Positions 10,101-20,701 of a stretch of DNA of 64,000 bases are shown piece by piece. The stretch covers positions 13,702,001 through 13,766,000 of the forward strand of contig NC_063256.1 of the NCBI RefSeq assembly GCF_019578655.1, read 5' to 3'. Every line of letters begins with the position of its first letter. Position 1 is the first letter of the stretch. Under the pieces are notes generated by a model, which did not search any database, was not told the DNA's origin, and saw only the letters and a list, made by a program, of their open reading frames with translations. This DNA comes from Ricinus communis (taxonomy: Eukaryota; Streptophyta; Magnoliopsida; Malpighiales; Euphorbiaceae). The position numbers and the translations under genes were made by a program.

Positions 10101-13100
10101 AAATATCCTCGTTTTAAGGGGTTATTTACTAATATTTATAAATATACCTCTCTTACGGGATTATTTTCTCATATTAAAAAATTTACCCCTTCTATGACGT
10201 TGTTTTCTTAGACTCGCAATTACACTACTTTTACGAAGTTGTTTTCTTAGATTCATAAATATACACGTTTTACGGGATTATTTTCTTATATTGATAAATA
10301 TACCACTTTTATGGGGTCATTTTCTCATATTAAGTTATTAGCACTATTATGCGGTTGTTTTCTCAAATTCATACATGTTTTTACGGGATTATTTGTTTAT
10401 ATTGACAAACATACCCCTTTTATAGGGTTGTTTTCACATATTATAAAATTAACCCATTTAAGCGGTTGTTTTCTCATACTAAAAAAAATAGCAAAATTTT
10501 GGGGTTATTTTCTCCGATTGATAAATATCACCGTATTACGAAATTTTTCGGTCATATTAAAAATTAACCCATTTAAGTGGTTGTTTTCTCATACTCACAA
10601 ATATACCAAAATAACGGGGTTATTTTCTCCGATTAATAAATATCCCCATATTACGGAATTATTTTCTCATATTAAAAAATTTACCCCTTCTATGAGGTTG
10701 TTTTTTCATATCAAAAAATTGAACCCTTCTGTTTTTTTCTCAAATTAAACGCTTTTACGGGATTATTTCCTCGGATTCACAAATGTAACGTTCATCTGGT
10801 TATTTCCTTATATTGATAAATATACCACTTTATTAAATTATTAGTACTATTATGTGGCCGTTTTCTCAAATTCATAATTATACACGTTTTACCGGGTTAT
10901 TTTCTTATATTGATAAATATACCCATTTTACGGGGTTGTTTTCTCATATTATAGAAGTAACCCATTTAAGGAGTTGTTTTTTGATATTAAAAAATTTAAC
11001 CCTTCTACGAGGCTGTTCTCCCAGACTTTTATAGATTTATTTTCTCTTATTTATAAATATACACGCTTTACGGGGTTATTTTCTTATATTGATAAATATA
11101 TCACTTTTACGGGTCATTTTCTCATATTAAATTATTAGCAGTATTATGGGGTTGTTTTCTCAAATTCATAAATATACATGTTTTATGGAGTTATTTTCTT
11201 ATATCGACAAATGTACCTCTTTTACGGGGTTGTTTTCTCATATTATAAAATTAACCCATTTAAGCGGTTGTTTTCTCATACTCACAAATATACCAAGATT
11301 ACGGGGTTATTTTTTCCGATTGATAAATATCCCGTATTACAGAATTATTTTCTCATATTAAAAAATTAACCTATTTAAGCGATTGGTTTCTCATACTCAC
11401 AAATATACCAAAGTTACGTGGTTATTTTTTAAGATTGATAAATATCCCCGTATTACGGAATTATTTTCTCATATTAAAAAATTAACTCATTTAAGCGGTT
11501 GTTTTCTCATACTCACAAATATACTAAAAATACGTGGTTATTTTCTCCGATTAATAAATATGCCCGTATTACGGAATTGTTTTCCCATATTAATAAATTT
11601 ACCCCTTCTATCAGGTTATTTTTTCATATAAAAAATTTTAACTCCTTCTACAAGGTTGTTTTCTCAGACTCGCAATTACACTGCTTTTACGAGATTGTTT
11701 TTTCAGATTCACAAATGAACACGTTCTACGGGGTTATTTTCTTATATTAATAAATATACCACTTTATTAAATTATCTTTACTATTATAGGGTTGTTTTCT
11801 CAAAATCATAATTATACACGTTTTACGAAGTTATTTTCTTATATTGATAAATATACTCATTTTACGGGGTTGTTTCTCATATTATAAAGTAACCCAGTTA
11901 AGGAGTTGTTTTCTGATATTAAAAAATTTACCCCTTCTACCAGGCTGTTTTCTAAGACTCGCAATTACACTACTTCTACGAATTTGTTTTCTCTTATTCA
12001 TAAATATACACGTTTTACGAGATTATTTTCTTATATTAATAAATATATCACTTTTACGGGTCGTTTTCCCATATTAAATTATTAGCATTATTATGGGATT
12101 ATTTTTTCAAATTCATAAATATACATGTTTTACGGGGTTATTTTCTTATATCGACAAATGTACCCCTTTTACGAGATTGTTTTCTCATATTATAAAATTA
12201 ACCAATTAAGGGGTTCTTTCTCATACTCACAAATATACAAAAATTATGGGGTTATTTTCTCCGATTAATAAATATCCTCCTATTAGAGAATTGTTTTCTC
12301 ATATTAAAAAAATTACGCCTTCTATGAGATTGCTTTTTCATAATTAAAAAATTTAACCTTTCTACGAGGCTATTTTCTCAGACTCGCAATTACACTTCTT
12401 TTACGGGGTTGTTTTCAGATTCTGTGGGCCCAGCGTTCTCTGAGTTATTTTCTTATATTGATAAATATACCACTTTATTAAATTATTAGTACTATTATGG
12501 GGTTGTTTCCTCAAATTCATAAATATACACATTTTACGGAGTAATTTTTTATATTGACAAATATACCCATTATACGGGGTTGTTTTCTCATATTATAAAA
12601 TTAACCCATTTAAGGGATTGTTAACTCATACTTAAAATATATCAAAATAATGGTTATTTTCTCCGATTGATAAATATTCCCGTATTATGGGGTTGTTTTC
12701 TCATATTAATAAATTTACCCCTTCTACGAGGCTATTTTCTCAAACTGGCAATTACACTATTTTTACGAGGTTGTTTTTTCATATTCATAAATATACACGT
12801 TTTACAGGGTTATTTTCTTATACTGATAAATATACCACTTTTTACAGGGTTATATTCTTATATTGACAAATAAACCCCTTTTGACGGGGTTGTTTTCTCA
12901 TATTATAAAATTAACCCATTTAAGGGTTGTTTTCTCTTACTCACAAATATAGTAAAATTACGAGTTAATTTTCTCCGATTAATAAATATTCTCGTATGAG
13001 TTGTTTTCTCATATTAAAATTTACCCATTCTATGAGGTTACTATATTAAAAATTTTACCCTTCACAATGTTTTATCAAACTACGCAATTACACTACTTTT

Positions 13101-15250
13101 AGGTTATTTTCTCAAATTTATAAATATACGTTTCACAGTTTATTTTCTTATATTGACAAATATACCCATTTTTCAGAGGTTGTTTCTCATATTATCAAAT
13201 TAACCCATTTAAGGGTTGTTTTCTCATACTACAAATATACTAAAATTAAGGTGATTTTCTCCATTTGATAATTATCCGGTATTACGGGATTTTCTCATAT
13301 TAAAAATTCGCATTTTATGAGTTTTCTTATACTCGCAATTACACTACTTTTACGGGGTTTTTTTCTCATATTCATAAATATACACGTTTTACGGAGTTAT
13401 TTTCTTATATTGATAAATATATCAGTTTTACGGAGTTATTTTCTTATATTAAATTATTAGCACTATTATGGAAAATTTTTCTCAAATTCATAAATATACA
13501 CATTTTTATAGGGTTATAAATATACCCATTTTACGGGATTATTTTTTCATATTATAAAATTAACCAATTGATGGTATTGTTTCCGCATACTGATAAATAT
13601 ACCAAAATTACAGGGTTATTTTCTCCGATTGATAAATATCCTCATTTTACGGGGTTATTTTCTAATATTTATAAATATACCCCTCTTACGGGGTTGTTTT
13701 CTCATATTAAAAAGTTTACCCTTTCTACGATGTTGTTTTCTTGGACTCGCAATTACACTACTTTTGTAAAGTTATTTTTTTAGATTCATAAATATACACG
13801 TTTTGCGATGTTATTTTCTTCTATTCATAAATATACCAGTTTTACGGTGTTGTTTTCTCATATTAAGTTATTTTCACTATTATGTGGTTGTTTTCTCAAA
13901 TTCATAAATATACATGTTTTACAGAGCTATTTTCTTATATCGATAAATATACTCCTTTTATGGAATTATTTTCTCATATTATAAAATTAACCCATTAAAG
14001 GGGTTGTTTCCTCAAACTCACAAATATACCACAATTATGGGGTTATTTCCTCAGATTCATAAATATCCTCGTATAACGGGGTTGTTTTCTAATATTTATA
14101 GATATAACCCATAATCATATTAAAAATTTACCCTTCTATAATCGTTTTCTCTAATTACACTACTTTTTTATGGTTGTTTTTGATTTCTAAATATACACGC
14201 TTTACTGATGTTATTTTCTTATATTGATAAATATACCACTTTCACGGGCTCGTTTTCTCATATTAAATTATTAGCACTATTATGGGGTTGTTTTTTCAAA
14301 TTCACACGTTATACGGGGTTATTTTCTTATATTGAGAAATATACCCCTTTTACGGGGTTGTTTTGTCATATTATAAAATTAACCCATTTAAGGAGTTTTT
14401 TTCTCATACTCACAAATATACCACAATTACAGGGTCATTTTCTCTGATTGATAAATATCTCTGTATTACGGGGTTGTTTTCTAATATTTATAAATATACC
14501 CCTCTTACGGGGTTGTTTTCTCATATAAAAAATTATCCCTTCTACGAGGTTGTTTTCTGAGACTTGCAATTACACTACTTTTATGTGGTTGTTTTCTCGT
14601 ATTCATATATATACACGTTTTACGGGGTTATTTTCTTATATTGAGAAATATACCACTTTTACGGGATCGTTTTCTCATATTAAATTATTAGCACTACTTT
14701 GGGGTTGATTTCACAAAAATTTATAAATATATACATTTTACGGGATTATTTTTCTTATATGGACAAATATACTCCTTTTACGTGGGCTATTTTCTCATAT
14801 TATAAATTAACACATTTAAGGTTTTGTTTTCTCATATTCACAATATACCAAAATTACAGGGTTATTTTCTCCGATTTATAAATATTCCCGTATTGCTGGG
14901 TTATTTTTTAATATTTATAAATATACCCCTCTTACGGGGTTATTTCTCATATTAAAAAATTTAGCCTTTTTATGAGGCTATTTTCTCAAACTTACAAATA
15001 CATTACTTTTTAGGGTTATTTTTTAATATTTATAAATATACACGTTTTACGGGATTATTTTCTTATATTGATAAATTTAACACTTTTATGGGGTCGTTCT
15101 CTCATATTAAATTATTAGCACTATTATGGGGTTGTTTTCTCAAATTTCTAAATATACACGTTTTACGGGGTTATTTTCTTATATCGAAAAATATACCCCT
15201 TTTACAGGATTGTTATCTCATATTGAAAAATTAACCCATTTAAGGGGTTG
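7174..15250 (+). repeat. 39-bp tandem array, segment 1
   Basis: Near-continuous 39-bp monomers, all the same way round. Each starts GGGGTTRTTTTCTYATATT, has a variable AT-rich middle, and ends in words like CTTTTAC. Distinct monomer types recur in fixed order. Each type has its own middle word: TTATTAGCACTATTATG, CAAATTCATAAATATACACG, TTGACAAATATACCCC, ATAAAATTAACCCATTTAAG, ACTCACAAATATACC, CCGATTGATAAATATCCCCG, AATATTTATAAATATACCCC, ATTAAAAAATTTACCCCTTC, AGACTCGCAATTACACTAC, AGATTCATAAATATACACG and TTGATAAATATACCAC. Eleven monomers make about 429 bp. The AGCAC marker recurs at 13874, 14274, 14691 and 15118 (400, 417 and 427 bp apart), and less regularly before 13000, where monomers are missing or shuffled. 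Long open frames here arise because 39 is divisible by 3. No gene is supported. Confidence 0.95.
15246..15250. repeat. Target-site duplication GGTTG, left copy
   Basis: Matches 26485-26489. GGTTG is part of the 39-bp monomer start, and the monomer continues correctly at 26485. Confidence 0.88.
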
Positions 15251-16649
15251 TGTCACGACCCCACCTGAGTGGGCGTGACCCGACCTTGGAATAGGTAGGC
15301 TTAAGGCCACCGAAACCCGTAGTAAGCGACACTCACCGATTTAAACAAATCTCATCTCAAATTAATATTATTAAAGCCACAATTTATCTTAACAAACTAC
15401 ATTCTACATAAATACTTGATGCGCGGAAAAACTGGCGAGACACAAACTCGAAAATTTACAACCTGATACATCTACTATTACTGTCTGCGGAGAATCTAAG
15501 ATTTACCAATTTACATACCAAATCAAATACATCACGGAGATGATGAATGAGTCAGATTCTTGAATAATCGCGAGCGAGAGGACTAACAATATTGATCGAA
15601 AAATAAGAAAAAGATGGGCCATCGGTCTCGAGAGTGAGTTAAAATCAAATAATCGGGAACTATTGCATTCTTCTCGGAAAAATAGATTGTTCAAATCATT
15701 ATATCAAACCATGCACATAAATACAATCCATATTATAATCATACCATAATAAATAAATAAATGAATAAATAAAAATATATTTCTACTTTTTACGGACGAG
15801 TGGCTCAAGAGAACCCTAACCCCAAATTCTGAAATGACCATTTTGGCTCTCTTAATCCAATAAAGGTGGCCGAGAGCAATGCTCGACGGGGACCTTACTT
15901 TGGTCACTTCCAAAATATCCAAATAAGGCGCCAGGAGCAATGCTCGACCGGGGACCTTACCTCGACAATTTACAAATCACCCAAAGAGCCATGCTCGACT
16001 GGGCAAACCATAAAAATCGATTACATGTCCATGATCATTACTTAGGTGCGCCGCAGCGGTCACGATGTAACCCATCGGTGGCATGTACTACTGAAGCCAC
16101 ATCCCAAATCGAAATCATCACATATAATAAATATCATTGTATAATGAAATCATTCAACCATATCAAAATAACAATTAACAATTAAGAGTAAGACATCGGG
16201 CAACTCATGTGGAAAAGCGATAATATTTGGTATTATCATAACATTACTATAATAATACTTATATTACCTTTAATAACGAATAATTCAGTTGAAATTATTT
16301 ACGTTGCGAAACTAATAACCATATTAAGCATGAACTTTCAAAATAGCATATTAAAATCAAACTTAGCAATAGCGCAATGATTAAATGACTTTAACTCCTT
16401 TGGTTGGGCGACCTCCTAGCTCCTGCCGCCTTCTGTGCCTCGGTTGGGCGACAGAGCGAGATCATCTAATCACGGAAAACAATTTATCAAAAGCGAAACA
16501 ATCGATCATTAATCCTGGTCTAGACTCCTGGGGACATCGACCTAAGAATCTCGACTCGAGAGAATTCTCCCCGAAAATCGTGAACCTCCCACAACATGAA
16601 CATTACCCCGTAAAAGCGGGTCCGGGACACTGCCGAAGAACACTTCAAA

Positions 16650-17340
16650 TATCAACAATTTAAACAACGGGTCGGGTCCCGAACTTCACTATTTCCCGAG
16701 GCTCTCAGCCACCGCACAAAACACAAGGCGGGCAGGCAGCGGACAAATATTTTGACCCCAAATATCATCAAATAATCAATATAACCCAATAGACACAAAT
16801 TTAAAATCAAAGTTTCCAAGATCAGCGGCCCGAGGAGAAAATGCAAGGGCGCTCGGTCGACTCGCCCAAGCCTCCGCCAGTCGATGCGATCGACGATCGA
16901 ACACACCATCGGACTCACAGACGGCGATGATGATTCCCCAGGATTTTCGATCGACACCCGATCATCCGGAGAATTTGCGAGCGATCACTGGCGTAGTCGA
17001 TTTGCAAGCGGGCGATCACCACCAAAGCGGTGCCGATGCGGGCTTGGTGAGGAAGTCGGGATCGTCCTCCGATCGTCCATCCTCTCACAGGAGCTCGTCG
17101 GAAAAACCGAAATCTGGCGCCACCACTTCGCGAACTCTCTCCTCCGGCCACCAAAAGCCGCGCGCCAAAAGCGAAGCTCTCTCGAGGGGCATCGCCACCG
17201 AGATCGGTAGGAAGCGGACGGAGCCTTGGCCCCGCCACCGCGTCCGCGATTACGCCTCCCGCTCACGGTTGCCGCAGGCCCGAGATGCGCTCAGCCGGCT
17301 GCAGACGCTCCGTCGGCGGCGTCCGCCCGGGCTCGCCACG
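16650..17340 (-). other. GC-rich, CpG-rich block inside LTR A
   Basis: About 700 bp of high-GC sequence inside an AT-rich LTR, rich in CGATCG-like words (TCGATGCGATCGACGATCG near 16878). Equivalent blocks sit at the same relative place in the other LTRs of this family. Overlapping open frames of 90-180 codons on both strands follow from the base composition. Their products do not stay in frame between copies, so I do not call a gene. It may be a regulatory or formerly captured segment (inference). Confidence 0.6.
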
Positions 17341-17348
17341 CCTGCGGT

Positions 17349-17369
17349 GTCTCTCTCTCTCTTCCGTGC

Positions 17370-17407
<38 letters not shown>
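17349..17407 (+). repeat. CT microsatellite in LTR A
   Basis: Runs of CT interrupted once by TTCCGTGCCG. The equivalent position in LTR D (25960-25989) has a shorter run, so the tract length varies between LTRs of the same element. Confidence 0.85.
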
Positions 17408-17410
<3 letters not shown>

Positions 17411-17894
17411 TTTCTTCTTCCCGATTTTCTTTCCTTTCAATATCGACATTAGGCCCCGAACTTTTCCTTATTACAATTTAGTCCTCGACTTCCTTAATTA
17501 CTTACAATCATCTGCGAATTCCAATTTAACCCCTAAACTTTCCTTTATCCTTTCAATTAAGCCCCTAACTATTTAATTTGGGAAAGCAGATTATTGAAAA
17601 TACACAATTAAATTAAATAATCAATTTCCAACTCAAAATTTAATACTACTAATCAATTATAATACCAATTTTCTCAAAATTCTTTTATAAAAACATCCTT
17701 TATAATTTCTATCATAATTTTTTCAATATATAATTTTATTTATATAAATATGCATTTGGAGAAAATTTGAATAACTAAATAAAAATATAAATTATTCCTC
17801 AAATAATTTACTTAAATAATTTCTTAAAATTTCAAACTAATTAGGTATAGAAAATAACTCATTTATTAAATATATAAAAATTCGGGGTATTACA

Positions 17895-17907
17895 ATCTCC
17901 CCCTTAA
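17895..17907 (-). other. Polypurine tract of composite element
   Basis: On the minus strand AAGGGGGAGAT directly precedes the LTR start TGTAATACCC. This sets the element orientation and the 3' LTR. Confidence 0.85.
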
Positions 17908-18808
17908 AAAAAAAAATTAGTCTCAATTTTAAAAGAAAAGGGCTTCACTTACAGTGAAACTAATTAGGAACCTCTCATCTCCAAGCACCTGGAACTTTTC
18001 CTCGAAATAAACCACAAGACTCATCGACAAAATCCTTAAATAAAACTGGCGAACCTGAAAATCCGCGATCCTCACTTACTACTCCTCGGAAACCAAATCT
18101 TCACTTGCTTCCACACAAGAAGGGCCAACTCTGATCCTGCCAAAAAAAAATCCACTCACCAAATTTCCTTCCTAATGACATGTCCCTTGGACGAACAGAA
18201 AAATCCTTAACATCTACATCACATCATCCTCGACATAACATCCATCTGATCGCATCAACCGACACAACCCATGCCATCCTGACACAAGATTCCTCCTTGA
18301 CTGATATCCAGAAGCCTCCTTTATTATTTAACATGGGGCCTGCAGCTCCACATACTCACTCTCTCAACAACTCAACTCGTCATCCAGAGAATTCTCAAGC
18401 TAACACTATTTACTTTGAAAAATTTACTTATTTATTTACTTTATAATCATCACTGATAAAGCTTTATCATCTTGGAAAAACACTTTTGTAAAATCATAAA
18501 ATCTCCAGCCATTTCTCTTTATATAAAATTCTACAATATCGCGCACCAGGGTGATGATGCCCCTATCACCAAGGGTTGCAATGCACAATGTATGATGCAT
18601 GCCCTAAAATGAATTTATGCATGCCTAATAGTGAAATGCCATATGCATTCTTACAGGACTGGGCGCAACATTGTATTTTAAAACACTTGTTCTACTTAGA
18701 AAAATAAACAATGTTCGCTTAAGTTTCTCTGGATTTCCGAGCATCCGAAAATACTCCTGCCACCTTTCTTAAGCTTCTTACAATCACCAACTCAACCATA
18801 CTTTTATG
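17908..18808 (-). other. Internal region of composite element, unassigned
   Basis: About 900 bp between the polypurine tract and the gag fragment. No RT, protease or integrase motif is seen on either strand. A direct repetition of ATGCATGC words is present at 18590-18625. A plus-strand 88-codon open frame at 18180-18446 has no recognisable similarity. The segment probably represents collapsed gag-pol or non-coding filler. Confidence 0.5.
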
Positions 18809-19150
18809 TCATAAGTGATGTGGTTTGGTAAGAAAATAAGGTTGTGGAACCTTTAGTTTTATCGGCAGGTTAGTGAGGTGGCATGTAAGTTGGACTTGCC
18901 GCCAAGTATAAGTAATGTTCTCTGAGGTCAAATCTAGTTGTTGAGTCTGAGGTGCCGCTGCTTGTTGTCGAGCTACCCGTTGCATTAGAAAATCCATAAA
19001 CTGTTCCATAACATTTTGTACATTCGATTGTGCAGCATTTTCAGAATGTAGCTCATGCTCATCATGTTGATCATGTTCAGATGCATTTTCATGACCATGC
19101 ACTGAGACTACAGACTTATCGGGCGATTCGTGTTCTCCTTGTCTCTCCAT
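18809..19150 (-). CDS. gag N-terminal fragment, 113 codons
   Basis: Open on the minus strand from an ATG 97 bp after the primer site. It encodes an acidic, His/Glu-rich start (DQHDEHELHSEN) followed by VMEQFMDFLMQRVARQQAAA. A Met/Phe/Leu helix plus Gln/Ala stretch of this type is common at the gag N-terminus of Tekay/Del-like plant gypsy elements. It stops after about a quarter of the usual gag length, and no capsid core or zinc knuckle follows. The start is chosen because it is the first ATG after the primer site and leader. It is probably a remnant, though a short product is possible. Confidence 0.55.
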   Translation of the reverse strand: MERQGEHESPDKSVVSVHGHENASEHDQHDEHELHSENAAQSNVQNVMEQFMDFLMQRVARQQAAAPQTQQLDLTSENITYTWRQVQLTCHLTNLPIKLKVPQPYFLTKPHHL

Positions 19151-19246
19151 CTATATATATGAAATGCAAATACTCGGTCAAGTTCAAAGAATATATGTCA
19201 TATGCTTAATGATGTGCAATATGAATCTACTCCCAATGAATCTAAT

Positions 19247-19261
19247 CCTGCTCTGATACCA
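19247..19261 (-). other. Primer binding site 1 of composite element
   Basis: Minus strand TGGTATCAGAGCAGG, four bases from the adjacent LTR end at 19266. A perfect 12-base match to the usual initiator-Met-tRNA site. This is the canonical site next to the gag fragment. Confidence 0.85.
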
Positions 19262-19265
19262 ACTT

Positions 19266-19751
19266 TGTGGGACCCCACCGTGGGCTAGACGTGGACACTA
19301 GGGAATGGGTAGGCAAGGCCACCGAAACCGTAGTAAGCACCGCCAGCTCGCGATTTAAACAAATCTAATCTCAAATTAATATTATTAAAGCCACAATTTA
19401 TCTTATAGCTACATTCTACATAAATACTTGATGCGCGAAAAACTAGGCGAGACACAAACTCGAAAATTTACAAGCGATACATCTACTATTACTCTGCGGA
19501 GAATCTAAGATTTACCAATTTACATACCAAATCAAATACATCACCGATGATGAAGGAGTCGGATTCTTGAATAAAGTCGCGAGAGGACTAACAATCACGA
19601 ATCTGAAAAATAGTAAAAATGAGGTATCGGTCTCGAGTGAGTTAAAATCAAATAATGGGACTATGCATTCTTCTCATAAAACATAGATTATTCAAATCGA
19701 TTATATCAAACCATGCACATAAATACCAATCATACTATAATCATACCCTAT
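19266..19751 (-). repeat. Partial LTR B (3' part only)
   Basis: About 486 bp matching the first part (plus-strand order) of LTR A, from TGTGGGACCCCACC through the CTTGATGCGCG and GATACATCTACTATTACT words to TCATACCCTATT. There the homology stops and leader-type sequence begins. It lacks the GC-rich block and the U3-like end. Confidence 0.8.
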
Positions 19752-20199
19752 TACTTTCTTCACGAAAATATTAATCATTCGAATCAATATATCAACCATA
19801 ACGGTGACATCCATTTCGACTTCGAGCAATACCTTAGGGCGCTACTCAATAAGGCGATGCACAGTGCGATGCGATGGCGATCCATGACTGTTGCAACCAC
19901 GCTCTACACTAAAAGCGTGCGGTGCCCACCATCGAAACAACAATCAAAGCTTCTAAAGGCGTTGCACTAATCACTTGAAAAGCAGACCGAGTCTATCGGC
20001 GCCAGATCTTCCCATCGCTGAAGCACATTCTCGGACGGCACCAGGACAAGCACAAAAAGAATGAGGACTCTCAACGAGAGAAAAGGCCGAGACACTGAGT
20101 CAATGAAAACAACAAGACACACATGATCCTAGCGCGCGGTACCAAGAAAAATCTCGACTTAGGTCGAAGGAAATCTAAACCTAAGCTCGATACCAACTT
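19752..20199 (-). repeat. Duplicated leader copy 1 with primer site
   Basis: Minus strand: the primer site TGGTATCGAGC (complement of 20185-20195) lies a few bases from the LTR end at 20200, followed by about 430 bp of leader. It matches 23516-23956 throughout, sharing AACAACAAGACACACATGAT and CAACAATCAAAGCTTCTAAA. The sequence nearest 19752 (AATATTAATCATTCGAATCA) also occurs, reversed, inside the LTR at about 23005-23030, so the leader/LTR junction is itself mosaic. Confidence 0.75.
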
Positions 20200-20701
20200 T
20201 GTCACGACCCACCCTGGGCCCGTGGCCAACACACTAGGGAATGGGTAGGCTTAAGGCCACCCCGAAACCGTAGTAAGCTGACACTCACCTTGATTTAAAC
20301 AAATCTCATCTCAAATTAATATTATTAAAGCCACAATTTATCTTATGACTACATTCTACATAAATACTTGATGCCTAGAAAAACTAGAGACACGAAACTC
20401 GAGAAAATTTACAAGCGATACATCTACTATTACTCTTGCGGAGAATCTAAGATTTACCAATTTACATACCAAATCAAATACATCACCGTTGATGAAAGTG
20501 AGATTCTTGAATAAGAGTAGCGAGAGGACTAACAAATCACTTAATAAAGCGGTAAAAATTAGGCTGAGTCGGGTCTCGAGAGTGAGTTAAATCAAATAAT
20601 CAGGGACTATTGCATTCTTCTCATAAAACATAGATTATTCAAATCAAGTATATCAAACCATGCACATAAATATCAATCATACTATAATCATACCCTATTC
20701 T
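20200..20701 (-). repeat. Partial LTR C (3' part only), interrupted by solo LTR
   Basis: About 500 bp equivalent to LTR B, from TGTCACGACCCACC to TCATACCCTATT. It and the following leader form the second copy of a ~940-bp LTR-tail/leader module. The plus-strand solo LTR sits exactly at the LTR/leader junction. Confidence 0.8.

Larger units (their letters stand above)
15251..17894 (-). repeat. 3' LTR of composite element (LTR A)
   Basis: 2644 bp. On the plus strand it starts TGTCACGACCCC and ends GGGGTATTACA, so on the element strand it runs TG...CA. It matches LTR D (23957-26484) along its length, including the TAAATAAATAAATGAATAA run, the AGCAATGCTCGAC words, a GC-rich block and the AT-rich U3-like end. 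A polypurine tract abuts at 17895, which marks it as the 3' LTR. Confidence 0.9.

Noticed and set aside
7174..15250. CRISPR-like array
   Set aside because: Repeats are contiguous 39-bp units with no unique spacers, in a plant genome with no cas genes.
16927..17481. 184-codon open frame and neighbours in the GC-rich LTR block
   Set aside because: Compositional: overlapping open frames on both strands, not conserved in frame in the other four LTR copies.
18180..18446. 88-codon plus-strand frame in the composite element
   Set aside because: Antisense to the element, no domain, and composition typical of chance.
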